In this document: in pieces, positions 48,637 through 56,982 of the stretch
Layout of the letters: each line of letters starts with the position of its first letter
Numbering within the stretch: the stretch's first letter is position 1
Source: JACRLV01 sp045863555
GTDB lineage: Bacteria > Planctomycetota > Phycisphaerae > UBA1845 > Fen-1342
DNA: 64,000 nucleotides
Direction of reading: 5' to 3'
Assembly (NCBI GenBank): GCA_045863555.1
Contig: BTUU01000012.1
Location: 62,001 to 126,000, forward strand
Translations under genes and position numbers: made by a program
Notes under the pieces: generated by a model
Seen by the model: the letters and a program-made list of their open reading frames with translations, nothing else
What the model was told of the DNA's origin: nothing
The model's database searches: none

Positions 48637-49664
48637 TGTTCGACTACGATGCGCTCGCGTTCATCTGGTTCGTGCTGCTGGGCGTGCTGCTCGTCGGGTA
48701 CACGATCCTGGACGGCTTCGACCTGGGCGTGGGCATTCTGCACCCGATCGCGCGGACGGACGTCGATCGGCGGCTGATGCTGAACTCGATCGGTCCGCTC
48801 TGGGACGGGAACGAGGTCTGGCTGGTCACGTTCGGCGGGGCGCTCTTCGCGGCCTTTCCGAATGCGTACGCGACGGTCTTCAGCGGGTTCTACGTGGCGT
48901 TCATGCTGCTGCTCTTCGCGCTGATCTTCCGCGCGGTGTCGATCGAATTCCGTTCGAAGACGGAGCACCCGGTCTGGCGGCGCGTGTGGGATTACGGCTT
49001 CTTCGGAGCGAGCCTGCTGGCGGCGCTGCTCATCGGCGTGGCGGGGGGCAACGTGATGCTCGGAGTGCCGCTAGATGAGCACATGGTCATCCGCCAGACG
49101 CTCCTACAGCAGTTATCGCTCTATCCGCTGATGGTCGGCGTGCTGACGGTCGCGCTCTTCACGATGCACGGCGCGATTTTCCTCTACCTCAAGACCGAAG
49201 GCGGGCTTCAGCAGCAGGCGGAACGCTGGATCTGGCGGGCGTTCGGGTTCTTCCTGATCGCGTACCTTCTGACCACGATGTACACGCTGGTCGAGATTCC
49301 GCGCGCGGTGGCGAATTTTCGCGAGCATCCGTGGCTCTGGATCGTGCCGCTGCTGAACGTCTTCGCGGTCGCGAACATCCCGCGGGCGATGTTCAAGCGG
49401 CAGCCAGCGTACGCCTTCGCGAGTTCGTGCGCGACGATCGCGGCGCTGGCGACGCTCTTTGCGACGGCGATCTACCCGAATCTGCTGCCCTCGTCGCTGG
49501 ACCCGCAGTGGAGCCTGACGATCTACAACGCCCGCTCGAGCGAGAAGACGCTGGGGATCATGCTGCTGATCGCGCTGGTCGGAATGCCGTTCGTGATGTC
49601 GTATACGGCGGTGATCTACTGGGTGTTCCGGGGCAAGGTCCGGCTGGATCGGGCGAGCTACTGA
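48636..49664 (+). CDS. cydB: Cytochrome bd-type quinol oxidase subunit II
   Basis: A 342-residue CydB, the partner membrane subunit of bd oxidase. It begins with FDYDALAFIWFVLLGVLLVG and has the family segment YTILDGFDLGVGILHPI, followed by GNEVWLVTFGGALFAAFP. About nine transmembrane helices, no haem ligand of its own. The ATG used here overlaps the cydA stop as TGATG, so the two are translationally coupled; the GTG one codon before is a possible alternative. No cydX or CydDC assembly genes are adjacent. Confidence 0.97.
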   Translation: MFDYDALAFIWFVLLGVLLVGYTILDGFDLGVGILHPIARTDVDRRLMLNSIGPLWDGNEVWLVTFGGALFAAFPNAYATVFSGFYVAFMLLLFALIFRAVSIEFRSKTEHPVWRRVWDYGFFGASLLAALLIGVAGGNVMLGVPLDEHMVIRQTLLQQLSLYPLMVGVLTVALFTMHGAIFLYLKTEGGLQQQAERWIWRAFGFFLIAYLLTTMYTLVEIPRAVANFREHPWLWIVPLLNVFAVANIPRAMFKRQPAYAFASSCATIAALATLFATAIYPNLLPSSLDPQWSLTIYNARSSEKTLGIMLLIALVGMPFVMSYTAVIYWVFRGKVRLDRASY

Positions 49665-49692
49665 TCCGATCGTCAATCAATCGAAATATCTA

Positions 49693-49722
49693 TTGACGCG
49701 GACGTCCGCAGCGTCGTAGAGT
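49693..49722 (+). promoter_or_regulatory. Candidate sigma-70-type promoter
   Basis: TTGACG (49693-49698) and TAGAGT (49717-49722) are 18 bp apart, in the intergenic gap after cydB and 45 bp before the start of the secreted dockerin-type protein. A TCAATCAATCGAAATATCTA run just before it is AT-rich for this genome. The assignment rests on the hexamers alone. Confidence 0.4.
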
Positions 49723-49767
49723 GGGTCGCTTCGGGCTCACCTCGACCGTTCAACGGAGATGCCGACC

Positions 49768-51894
49768 ATGTCGAACGCCGCCGTCCGCTCGCGCGCGCTT
49801 GCCCTGTGCAGCGCGCTGTTTCTGGCCGCTTCCGCCGCGCTGGGCCAGAGCGACTCCTGTTCCGCCGCGCCGGAGATCGCAGCCGGCAGTTATTCGGGCT
49901 CGACCGCGGGCGCGACCAACGATGGCAGCGCCAACTGCGGCCAGGCCGCGACGGCGCCCGACGTCTGGGTGCGCTACCTCGCGACCGAAGCGTGCCTCGC
50001 CACCGTTGACACCTGCGGCAGCACCTACGACACCGTCCTGTCGCTGCATAGCGGCTGTCCCGGCACATCCGAAAACCAGATCATCTGCAATGACGATTCG
50101 TGCGCCCTGGGATCGCGGGTCGTCGCCTCACTCGCCGCGGGGCAGGAGATCCTGATCCGCGTTTCGGGCTTCAACGGCGCGACCGGCGCATTCACGCTGA
50201 ACCTGGCCTGCACGCCGGCGTTCGGCGCCGACGCGTGCGCCGATGCGGAGATCATCGGGGACGGCGAGTACTTCGGGACGACCGCGCTCGCCACGAATGA
50301 CGGAACTTGCTCCTGCGGCGAGGCGGCCGCCAGTCCCGACGTCTGGTTTGCGTACCAGGCGGACCGGGACATGCGCCTGACAGTGGCGACCTGCAACAGC
50401 GGCTACGACACGGTGCTCTCGGCCCACTCGGGCTGTCCGGATGGAACGGCGAACGAACTGGCGTGCAACGATGACACCTGCGCCCTCGGGTCGCGCGTCG
50501 TGGTGAACCTCGCGGCGGGAGAGATCTGCCTGCTGCGCGTAGCCGGCTACAACGGTGCGACCGGTGCGTTCTCGCTCCAGGTGTCGTCGGCCGATCCCGG
50601 GCCGGAGGGTGCGGATGCGTACATCGGCGAACTGACGACGATGGGCCAGTACGGCCGCGTCGGCTCGGTCATCGGCTGCGCGATCGACACGCCGCTCTGC
50701 AACGCTGGCACGACGCCGCTCGACTGGTACAACAACCCCGACCCGCGGCACCCATTCATGGCGTTCAATTTCTACCGCCGGACCGGTAACCGGCTGGAGC
50801 AGATCGGCATGTCCTGGGTCAAGCACGGCTTCGCGGCCGCCCAGGCGAATGCGTGCGGGTTCGGCTGCACGCCCAATGGCGACAGCACGCGCCTGGGCGT
50901 CGGCTGCTCAGATACGTACAGCGCGGGGCTGAACGCCGATCAGCGCTACCTCGGCCCGCGCGGCGAGATCAACCCGTGGACGGGGGCGTTCACGTACGAG
51001 GGTTCGCACCTGTCGCAGGGCAATCACGCGCACAACGCGATCGACCACCGCCTCCAGATCAACGACGCCGACCTCAATAGCGGGCCTGGCACCGGCTCGG
51101 AGTATCTGTGCGAGGTTTACATCGTGTGCCACGACGACATCAACCCGATGAACAGCATCGCCTGGGAGCCCACCGCGGTTTCCGGCGGCCCCGGCGGCAC
51201 GTGGCAGTTCAACATCGGCCCGGCGGCCACGCAGGTCGGCCCGGCCATCGAGAGCCTGAGCACGGCGACGCGAATCACGATTCCGCCGACGCCCGTCGAC
51301 GACGGCCGGTGCATCCTCGCGGCCGACGTCACCGACCTCGGCGGCGGACGGTGGCACTACGAATACGCGCTCTTCAACCTCGACATGGATCGCGGCGTGC
51401 AGGCGATTTCGTTCCCGCTGCCCGAATCCGCTGCGTACACGAATATCGGCTTCCACGCGCCGACGTCGCACGGCGAAGGTCTGAGCAACGCGGTCTGGAC
51501 GACGACGCGCACGGCCGATCGGCTGATATTTGCGACGCAGACGTACGCGGCGAATCCGCAGGCGAACGCGGTCCGCTGGGGGACGCTCTACAATTTCTCG
51601 TTCGACGCGGACGTCGCTCCGGGCACGGGCGCGGTCGAGCTGGCGCTCTTCAAACCGGGGACGCCGACGTCGCTGGTCGGCAGCGGTATCCCGGTCCCCG
51701 GCGGCGCGCCGCCGTGCGTCGGCGACGTCGACGGCGATCGCGACGTGGATTTGTCCGACCTCGCGGTGCTGCTCAGTCACTTCGGCACGCCAAGCGGGGC
51801 GGGTGAGAACGAGGGCGATCTCGACGCCGACGGGGACGTCGACCTGACGGATCTGAGCGTGCTGCTGAATCGGTTTGGGCTGGCGTGTCCGTAA
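49768..51894 (+). CDS. Secreted protein with PPC-like domains and dockerin-like end
   Basis: A 708-residue exported protein. The signal peptide ends near ALGQS (residue 27). Two tandem domains of about 110 residues follow (each with DVWxRY/DVWFAY, YDTVLSxHSGCPG and CNDD), like the bacterial pre-peptidase C-terminal type. The middle (260-630) is a beta-rich region with no known catalytic motif. The end (GDVDGDRDVDLSDLAVLLSH, then LDADGDVDLTDLSVLLNRFG) is a dockerin type I-like pair of calcium loops. No cohesin protein is seen nearby. Such proteins are common among planctomycete cell-surface proteins. The ATG at 49768 has a GGAG site 9 bp upstream. Confidence 0.85.
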   Translation: MSNAAVRSRALALCSALFLAASAALGQSDSCSAAPEIAAGSYSGSTAGATNDGSANCGQAATAPDVWVRYLATEACLATVDTCGSTYDTVLSLHSGCPGTSENQIICNDDSCALGSRVVASLAAGQEILIRVSGFNGATGAFTLNLACTPAFGADACADAEIIGDGEYFGTTALATNDGTCSCGEAAASPDVWFAYQADRDMRLTVATCNSGYDTVLSAHSGCPDGTANELACNDDTCALGSRVVVNLAAGEICLLRVAGYNGATGAFSLQVSSADPGPEGADAYIGELTTMGQYGRVGSVIGCAIDTPLCNAGTTPLDWYNNPDPRHPFMAFNFYRRTGNRLEQIGMSWVKHGFAAAQANACGFGCTPNGDSTRLGVGCSDTYSAGLNADQRYLGPRGEINPWTGAFTYEGSHLSQGNHAHNAIDHRLQINDADLNSGPGTGSEYLCEVYIVCHDDINPMNSIAWEPTAVSGGPGGTWQFNIGPAATQVGPAIESLSTATRITIPPTPVDDGRCILAADVTDLGGGRWHYEYALFNLDMDRGVQAISFPLPESAAYTNIGFHAPTSHGEGLSNAVWTTTRTADRLIFATQTYAANPQANAVRWGTLYNFSFDADVAPGTGAVELALFKPGTPTSLVGSGIPVPGGAPPCVGDVDGDRDVDLSDLAVLLSHFGTPSGAGENEGDLDADGDVDLTDLSVLLNRFGLACP

Positions 51895-52059
51895 GGATCG
51901 TTTCGCCTTACGTCGCTCCAGTTTCTTTAGGAAAGCCGCGCGGTCGGGCAGGATGGCCGAGCGGCTTTCTGATTTGCGTGCGCGGCGACGATGTGACGCG
52001 TGGTTTCCCGCGCTGCCGGCGCGCGTGAATCTTCCGCGGCCAAATCTGGTCTTTTGCCC

Positions 52060-52097
52060 TTGCATTCCGCGGCCAAAACACCTAACATATACCGAAC
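52060..52097 (+). promoter_or_regulatory. Candidate imuA promoter with SOS-type operator
   Basis: A weak promoter-like pair TTGCAT (52060-52065) and TAACAT (52083-52088) has 17-bp spacing. Overlapping the -10 is GTTCGGTATATGTTAGG (read on the minus strand, 52081-52097), i.e. GTTC-N7-GTTA. The same word occurs upstream of dnaE2. Alphaproteobacterial LexA boxes are GTTC-N7-GTTC, and imuAB/dnaE2 are LexA targets in many bacteria, so a shared SOS operator is a reasonable guess. Confidence 0.45.
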
Positions 52098-52188
52098 ATA
52101 AGGGCGATCCCCTCCGGCTCACATGGCGGGCCTTTCCGGGCTGCGGGGGTGAATGATATTTCGGTGTTTCGGCACACGGGAGCGGAGC

Positions 52189-53250
52189 ATGGACGCTGCT
52201 GAGCAGGGGCGCATTGCGCGGACGCTCGAAGAGGCACACGAATTCGGGTGCCTCGCCGACGGCTGTTCGCGTCGGCGTTCACTGTCGCTGGTGCGAGAAT
52301 CCTTTCTCGCACCCCGGCATTGGGAATCCCTTCCCGCATCCTGGAATCCGGAAGAGATTCCGGGCAAAGAGGCGCGAGATGGGAATCTCGCACCAGCGAC
52401 AGAGCATGCTTACGCGGAGTACCGCGAAAGCATGCCACCCGGTGTATCGACCGCCGGCCGCATCGCCCGGGCCAAGCGGCTCATGGCGTCGGCCGAGGCG
52501 CTTGCCAAGCGCGGCGAGACGCGCCTGCCGACCGGGTGGGCGGCGATCGACGAGGCGCTCGGCGGCGGGCTGCCCGCGGGTGTGCACGAGTGGCTGGGCG
52601 TCGGCGGCGGCGCGGAGCGCGGCGAGCCGTGGACGCCGCCGCTGCGGTTCGTGGCCCATCTCGCGGCGCAGGGCCTCGCGCGCGGCCGCGGCGTGGCGCT
52701 GGCGGCGTGGATCGGCCCCGCGGCCTTCGCCTACCCCGTCGCGCTGGCCGAGGAGAGCCGCCGGCTCGTCGAACAATCCATTTTCATCTGGCCTCCGACT
52801 GACGCCGCGCGCCTGTGGGCGATCGATCTGACGATCCGCTCACCGGCGTCGGCGGTGGTCGTCGCGGACGGCAGCCGGCTCGACCGCGTCGCCACGCAGC
52901 GGCTGCAACTGCTCGCGGCCGCGCGGGACAAGCCGGTGCTGCTGGTGCGGCCGGCGGCGGAGCGGCGGGTTCTGTCGGCGGCGGCGAGCCGCTGGCTGGT
53001 GAGTTGGGCGGGCGAGGCGGCAGCGGAGTCGCTGGCGCCGCGCTGGAAGGTGCAACTCCTGCGTTGCAAGGGCGTTCAACCAGGCCACTCGCACGAGTGG
53101 CTATTCGAGCAAAGCGATGACGCGCGCGGTTTCCATCTATCTGCCGCGGTGGCCGATCTTCCTGGCACGTCGAAAGCTGGGGACGGACCGCGGGTACGTG
53201 CTGCTGACGGCTTCGAACCACGGCGTGCAGTGGGTGGCCTGCGCGTGTGA
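52189..53250 (+). CDS. imuA: ImuA-like mutagenesis protein with palindromic insert
   Basis: A 353-residue protein of the ImuA (SulA/RecA-like) family, which works with ImuB and DnaE2 in translesion synthesis. The family core is LPTGWAAIDEALGGGLPAGV, HEWLG, and a RecA-like fold without a Walker A GKS loop. Before it, residues 33-83 read as translated palindromic elements: a 111-bp element at 52287-52397 and a 32-bp hairpin at 52404-52435. Typical ImuA is about 100 residues shorter. The ATG at 52189 (GGAG site 6 bp upstream) is chosen; one at 52153 is possible. The 3' end overlaps imuB by 134 bp. Confidence 0.8.
   Translation: MDAAEQGRIARTLEEAHEFGCLADGCSRRRSLSLVRESFLAPRHWESLPASWNPEEIPGKEARDGNLAPATEHAYAEYRESMPPGVSTAGRIARAKRLMASAEALAKRGETRLPTGWAAIDEALGGGLPAGVHEWLGVGGGAERGEPWTPPLRFVAHLAAQGLARGRGVALAAWIGPAAFAYPVALAEESRRLVEQSIFIWPPTDAARLWAIDLTIRSPASAVVVADGSRLDRVATQRLQLLAAARDKPVLLVRPAAERRVLSAAASRWLVSWAGEAAAESLAPRWKVQLLRCKGVQPGHSHEWLFEQSDDARGFHLSAAVADLPGTSKAGDGPRVRAADGFEPRRAVGGLRV
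52287..52397 (-). repeat. Palindromic element A, copy 1 (111 bp, in imuA)
   Basis: A 111-bp element with perfect 12-bp terminal inverted repeats GCTGGTGCGAGA/TCTCGCACCAGC and further inner hairpins (GGGAATCCC-like and CCGGAA/TTCCGG). The length is 37 codons and the imuA frame runs straight through, reading LVRESFLAP... This copy is opposite in orientation to the copies at 54652-54762 and 58935-59045. Confidence 0.85.
52404..52435 (+). repeat. Palindromic element B, copy 1
   Basis: A 32-bp hairpin GCATGCTTACGCGG/CCGCGAAAGCATGC with an AGTA loop, directly behind element A. It is read as HAYAEYRESMPP; the copies in imuB (55087-55118) and dnaE2 (59085-59116) are identical and are read in the same frame. 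Confidence 0.85.
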
Positions 53251-55363
53251 ACGGTCCAGCGCGGCCGGCGTCCGGGCGGGGATGACGCTGGCGCACGCGC
53301 GGTCGCTGCTGCATGGGGCAGTGCATAGAGCACAGAGCACAGGGCACAGGGCACAGAGTCCAGAGCACAGTGCACAGGAGACAGGGCACAGGGCATCATC
53401 GCTGGTGCACGAGCTTCCTTACTCGCCCGCCGACGACGCGGCGGAACTCGAATCACTGGCCGAGTGGGCGATGTCCTTCTCGCCGCTCGTTGCTGCCGAT
53501 CCACCGGGCGGGCTGCTGCTCGACATCGCCGGCGTCGAGCATCTTTTCGGCGGCGAGGCGGCGCTACTGGCGAAGCTGGACGCGGGGCTGCGCGAATTCG
53601 GCCTGTCGCCGCGGATCGCGGTTGCGCCGACGCTGGGCGCGGCGTGGGCGATGGCGAGATTCAGTGCACAGCGAATAGTGCACAGTTCACAGTGCACAGT
53701 GCACAGGAGGAAAGAGACGCTCTCCGCCCCGCACTGTGCACTGTGCACTGAGCACTGTGCACTCGACCCCCTGCACGACGTGCTGCGGCCGCTGCCGATT
53801 GCCGGGCTGCGGCTCGAAACGAGCTATGTCGCGTCGCTGCGCGAAGTCGGCATCGAGCGGATCGGGCAGCTGCTCGATATTTCGCGGCGTGACCTGGGGC
53901 TGCGTTTCGGCCCGGTGCTGCTGCGCCGACTCGATCAGGCGCTGGGCGATGTCGAAGAGACGCTGGAGTCGGTGCGCCTCCGCGAAACGCCGATGGTGCA
54001 GCGCATCTTCGACGGGCCGGTGGTGGATGCGGAGACGATCCGGCGGACGTCGCGCGAGCTGCTCGATTCGCTGCTGTCGCGGCTGGCGAGCCAGGGCCTG
54101 GGCGTGCTTCAGGTTTCGCTGGAATTCCTGCGGATCGACGCGGCGGCGCGGTCGATCGAACTGCAACTGACGCATCCGAGCGCGAGCGTCGCCCATCTCT
54201 GGTCGCTGCTTTCGCCGCGGCTGGAGCGCGTCTCGCTGGGCTTCGGCGTCGAGGCCCTCTCCCTGGTCGCGCTGCGCACGGGCCGCACGAATGCGGTGCA
54301 GTCGTTCATCTGGCAGGATGTTTCGCCGGAGAGTGCTGCGACGACGCGCGACGAGGGAGAGTTGCTCGACCGGCTCGTCGGGCGGTTCGGGGCGGGGGCG
54401 GTGACGCGCTGCGCGCTGGTCGAGCGCTACATCCCCGAGGCGGCGTTCGCGTTTCAGTCCGTGCGAGAAGAGAGTGAGGTGAGCGCGGCGGGCAAGGTGC
54501 GCGAGACGGGCAAGGTGGGCGAGGCGGACAAGGTGGGCGTGGCCGTGTCTCCTGTACCGCCGAAGCCGCACTCGAATTCGAAGCGGCATAAATCGGAAGT
54601 GTGGAACCGGCCAATGGCCGGTCAGGGTGGGGCGGGCATCCTGCCCGCGCCGCTGGTGCGAGATTCCCATCTCGCACCGCTCTGTCCGGAATTCTTTCCG
54701 GTCCCCGGATCGCGGGAAGGGATTCCCGGCAGCGGGGTGCGAGAAAGGATTCTCGCACCAGCGAAAGAGGGAATTCTCGCACCAGCGAAGGCAGCTGCGA
54801 AGCAGGGTCGGCCGCTGCGCAAGAGTCGCGCCATCGGCAATCGCGAATTCTGGAACGCCCCGCGGGCCCCGCTTCGGCCGATGGTGCTTTTCGGGGCGCC
54901 GGAGCCGCTGCGGGTGATCGCGCTGCACCCCGACGGCTCGCCGGTGCGCATCTGGTGGCGCGGGGTGGAACTGGAGATCCGCCGCGGCATCGGCCCGGAG
55001 CGGATTTCGCCGCCGTGGTGGTCGGCGGCGGAGCAGCGGGCGTCGCGCCTGCTCGATCGGCATCTGGGCGGCGGTGCATCCGGTGAGCATGCTTACGCGG
55101 AGTACCGCGAAAGCATGCCACCCATTCGAAACCGCGGGGACGGTGGGCTGAACCCACCCCACAGCGCTTCCGGCGACAGTGTCTTCCGCACCGCTGCCGC
55201 CGCACGCGAATTGGACGCTACATCCGCGGAAAGTGTGGCACCGGCCAATGGCCGGTGCGACCCGCGCGACTATTTCCTGCTGCTCGACAGCTACGGCCGC
55301 TGCCTGTGGGTCTATCGCGCGATCGAGGCCGGCCAGTGGTATCTGCACGGCGTGTTTTCGTAG
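53117..55363 (+). CDS. imuB: ImuB, Y-family-like polymerase protein with in-frame repeat inserts
   Basis: A 748-residue ImuB, the catalytically dead Y-family relative that recruits DnaE2 to the sliding clamp in SOS mutagenesis; ordinary ImuB has about 450-520 residues. The family frame is clear: MTRAVSIYLPRWPIFLARRK, ADPPGGLLLDIAGVEHLFGG, LREVGIERIGQLLDISRRDL, RFGPVLLRRLDQALGD, MVLFGAPEPLRVIALHPDGS and the closing RDYFLLLDSYGRCLWVYR...GQWYLHGVF. About 230 extra residues sit in four places and are translated repeats: near 53317, 53663, 54491-54830 and 55087-55256. No stop or frameshift appears. It starts within the end of imuA. Confidence 0.85.
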   Translation: MTRAVSIYLPRWPIFLARRKLGTDRGYVLLTASNHGVQWVACACERSSAAGVRAGMTLAHARSLLHGAVHRAQSTGHRAQSPEHSAQETGHRASSLVHELPYSPADDAAELESLAEWAMSFSPLVAADPPGGLLLDIAGVEHLFGGEAALLAKLDAGLREFGLSPRIAVAPTLGAAWAMARFSAQRIVHSSQCTVHRRKETLSAPHCALCTEHCALDPLHDVLRPLPIAGLRLETSYVASLREVGIERIGQLLDISRRDLGLRFGPVLLRRLDQALGDVEETLESVRLRETPMVQRIFDGPVVDAETIRRTSRELLDSLLSRLASQGLGVLQVSLEFLRIDAAARSIELQLTHPSASVAHLWSLLSPRLERVSLGFGVEALSLVALRTGRTNAVQSFIWQDVSPESAATTRDEGELLDRLVGRFGAGAVTRCALVERYIPEAAFAFQSVREESEVSAAGKVRETGKVGEADKVGVAVSPVPPKPHSNSKRHKSEVWNRPMAGQGGAGILPAPLVRDSHLAPLCPEFFPVPGSREGIPGSGVRERILAPAKEGILAPAKAAAKQGRPLRKSRAIGNREFWNAPRAPLRPMVLFGAPEPLRVIALHPDGSPVRIWWRGVELEIRRGIGPERISPPWWSAAEQRASRLLDRHLGGGASGEHAYAEYRESMPPIRNRGDGGLNPPHSASGDSVFRTAAAARELDATSAESVAPANGRCDPRDYFLLLDSYGRCLWVYRAIEAGQWYLHGVFS
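53317..53397. repeat. Imperfect 7-bp tandem run (CACAGRG) in imuB
   Basis: A run of GCACAGGGCACAGGGCACAG-type sequence, in one orientation, within the N-terminal part of imuB. It reads HRAQSTGHRAQS... in frame. It is related by sequence to the GTGCACAGT arms elsewhere. Confidence 0.7.
53663..53763. repeat. Short GTGCACAGT inverted-repeat unit in imuB
   Basis: AGTGCACAG-type sequence at 53663-53706 is mirrored by its inverse at 53731-53763 (AGCACTGTGCACT end). It is a compact version of the repeat pairs at 5808-6091 and 21547-22028 and is read through in the imuB frame. Confidence 0.7.
54491..54544 (+). repeat. 18-bp tandem triplicate in imuB
   Basis: Three 18-bp units encode GKVRET, GKVGEA and DKVGVA directly before element C copy 1. 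The units keep the frame. Confidence 0.7.
54545..54622 (+). repeat. Element C, copy 1 (78 bp, in imuB)
   Basis: 78 bp from GTGTCTCC to ACCGGCCAATGGCCGGT, with a GAATTCGAA-like middle and a GGAAGTGTGGAACCGG block. The end is a palindrome (ACCGGCCAATGGCCGGT). Read as VSPVPP...EVWNRPMAG. One of five copies that all measure 78 bp. Confidence 0.85.
54652..54762 (+). repeat. Element A, copy 2 (111 bp, in imuB)
   Basis: 111 bp with the same 12-bp terminal inverted repeats as copies 1 and 3, in the reverse orientation to copy 1. Read as LVRDSHLAPL...RERILAPA. A partial duplicate of the right end follows (54763-54788). Confidence 0.85.
55087..55118 (+). repeat. Palindromic element B, copy 2 (in imuB)
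   Basis: The same 32-bp hairpin as in imuA and dnaE2, read as HAYAEYRESMPP in frame. A GGTGGGCT-type palindrome (55142-55158) follows it. Confidence 0.85.
55179..55256 (+). repeat. Element C, copy 2 (78 bp, in imuB)
   Basis: 78 bp, more diverged than copy 1 (GTGTCTTCCGCACCG, GAATTGGACGC, AAGTGTGGCACCGG) but with the full ACCGGCCAATGGCCGGT palindrome at the end. Read as VFRTAAAA...SVAPANG before the conserved C-terminus of ImuB. Confidence 0.8.
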
Positions 55364-55442
55364 CAGAGGCATGCGCGCCAGCCGCGAGCGTGCACTTCAG
55401 CCTTTTCAATCGAACTCGCGCCCAAAACCCCGGGGGCGCACG

Positions 55443-55988
55443 CTAATCCACGCCCGCGAGGTCGAACAGTTCGCGCATCAGTTGCGATTTCGCCTCGGCG
55501 TAGCCCTCGCGGTTGTCGCCGAACTTCGCGGCCAGGTCGCGCTTGAGCGCGGCGTACTTCGCCGCGGCGGCCGGGTTTGCACGGAGCGTGTCGCGGACGG
55601 CGATGTGGCGGCGGGCTTCGAGCGAGCCTTCGACGAGGAAATGCGCGTGATGCGTGCGCGGCGAGCCCTTCACGAAGAGATGGCGGCCGGCGATGCCGAA
55701 GTCGCCCGCGTACCAGTAGCCGAGGGCCCGCATCGGCACGACGCAGGCGAACCCGTCGTCGAAGTTTCGCAGCACGGGCATCAGGTCGAGCACTGGCTTG
55801 GCGATGAGGCCGGGGACGGACGTGCTCCCGATGTGTTCGACGCGGATGACGTTCCGCCCGCACGCCGCGGCGATCCGCCGGCCCTCGACGGCCGCGGCGA
55901 CGAGCCACTGCGGCTCGTGTTCGACAAGGACGATCTTCTCGGGCGAGCGCCAGAGGTACTCCGGGTCGATTTCGGGTCGCGAGGGCAT
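55443..55988 (-). CDS. GrpB-family (UPF0157) protein
   Basis: A 181-residue protein of the GrpB/UPF0157 family, which has a nucleotidyltransferase-like fold; biochemical roles are unknown apart from dephospho-CoA kinase fusions. The signature EHIGSTSVPGLIAKPVLDLM is intact, preceded by IVLVEHEPQWLVAA and followed by RHLFVKGSPRTHHAHFLVEG. The ATG at 55988 gives the normal N-terminus; the open frame further upstream carries no conserved sequence. It lies between imuB and dnaE2 on the opposite strand. Confidence 0.85.
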   Translation of the reverse strand: MPSRPEIDPEYLWRSPEKIVLVEHEPQWLVAAAVEGRRIAAACGRNVIRVEHIGSTSVPGLIAKPVLDLMPVLRNFDDGFACVVPMRALGYWYAGDFGIAGRHLFVKGSPRTHHAHFLVEGSLEARRHIAVRDTLRANPAAAAKYAALKRDLAAKFGDNREGYAEAKSQLMRELFDLAGVD

Positions 55989-56188
55989 GGCGGGGAACCT
56001 AGCGGCGGGGGCGGCCTCGAAGCAAGAGCCCGGAAACGCTCGCGGCGATGACCGCGCGTACGCAGGAAGGAACCGTTCCGCAGGGCCATCACGTGTTGCG
56101 CCGCGCTTCAGAATAGGACTTACCCTGTGGACGCTCGTGACGGGTATGGTGCTGATCGGGCTCACAGGCGCCATGGGAGAGCCGCTGA

Positions 56189-56860
56189 ATGAAGGCAAAA
56201 AGAGTCGCCGTCCTGATCCCGCTCGTGTTCCTGGTCGCCGAGATCGCCACCGAAGGGCCGATTCTCGCGATCGTCGCGCTTTCAACCTGGATTGCGACGG
56301 TGGTTGTGGCGGCGGCGATCGGATACCAGTCATTGGTGACACAGCAACCGGGCGGTGTTTCCACGCAAAACGCGCGGCCCGGCGCGCGATGGATGAACGG
56401 GCTGCTCCTCCTGGGGGTATTTGTCGCGCAGGTGGGCGTTACGCTACCGCTTCTGGCCGCGTTTCGAGAACTCGACGGTGCCGTCATGGGCGCCGCCAAC
56501 CTCCGCGGCATCGGCAATGCCATCAGCGTCTACTGCGACGACTTCAAGGTCGCGCCGGGGAACTGGAACGACCTTGTCTCCGCGCAAATGGCGTCGCCGG
56601 GCGGGTTGATCGCTCCGCTCGACGGCCTGCAAGAGGGATTTACGGACGGCCAGGTTAATTCGTCGTACGTCGGTCGGTTTCGTCCGGATCTCTGCTCCGC
56701 TCATGATCGTTGGATCGTTGCATATGAACGAGAGGCGTGGACGCCGCTGTCGTTTCGGGCGTTCTTCCGCAGGTATGGCCGATGGGTGTTGTTCCGTGAT
56801 GGGAGCGTGGAGAGGCTGAGCCAGGAGGAACTCGATCTCGCACTTCGTCAGGACCAGTGA
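56189..56860 (+). CDS. Membrane protein of unknown function
   Basis: A 223-residue protein with two or three hydrophobic segments in the first half (VAVLIPLVFLVAEIA, LSTWIATVVVAAAIGY and LLLLGVFVAQVGVTLPLLAA). The soluble C-terminal part has ANLRGIGNAISVYCDDFKVA, which resembles the post-helix region of planctomycete pseudopilin-like (DUF1559-type) proteins, though a prepilin cleavage site is not evident. The end (YGRWVLFRDGSVERLSQEEL) is similar in kind. No function is proposed. Confidence 0.6.
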   Translation: MKAKRVAVLIPLVFLVAEIATEGPILAIVALSTWIATVVVAAAIGYQSLVTQQPGGVSTQNARPGARWMNGLLLLGVFVAQVGVTLPLLAAFRELDGAVMGAANLRGIGNAISVYCDDFKVAPGNWNDLVSAQMASPGGLIAPLDGLQEGFTDGQVNSSYVGRFRPDLCSAHDRWIVAYEREAWTPLSFRAFFRRYGRWVLFRDGSVERLSQEELDLALRQDQ

Positions 56861-56920
56861 ACGTTCTTCAATTTCACTTGTCGTGCGGCCAGTGCCTTTT
56901 CTCGTCTGCTGGAAATCGGC

Positions 56921-56974
56921 TTGGCATGCCCCGCAGGCGCGGCGTATGATACCTATAGTTCGTATTTTGTTAGG
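56921..56974 (+). promoter_or_regulatory. dnaE2 promoter with SOS-type operator
   Basis: TTGGCA (56921-56926) and TATGAT (56944-56949) with 17-bp spacing form a good sigma-70 promoter. Starting 8 bp after the -10 is GTTCGTATTTTGTTAGG (56958-56974), GTTC-N7-GTTA, which matches the reverse complement of the imuA upstream word at 13 of 17 positions. It ends 8 bp before the dnaE2 ATG, so a bound repressor would cover the start site. Confidence 0.55.
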
Positions 56975-56982
56975 CATCACCC

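Noticed and set aside
53117..55363. imuB as a pseudogene because of its odd inserts
   Set aside because: The frame is fully open, conserved blocks are in order, and the main insert families have codon-multiple lengths, so decay is less likely than tolerated insertion.
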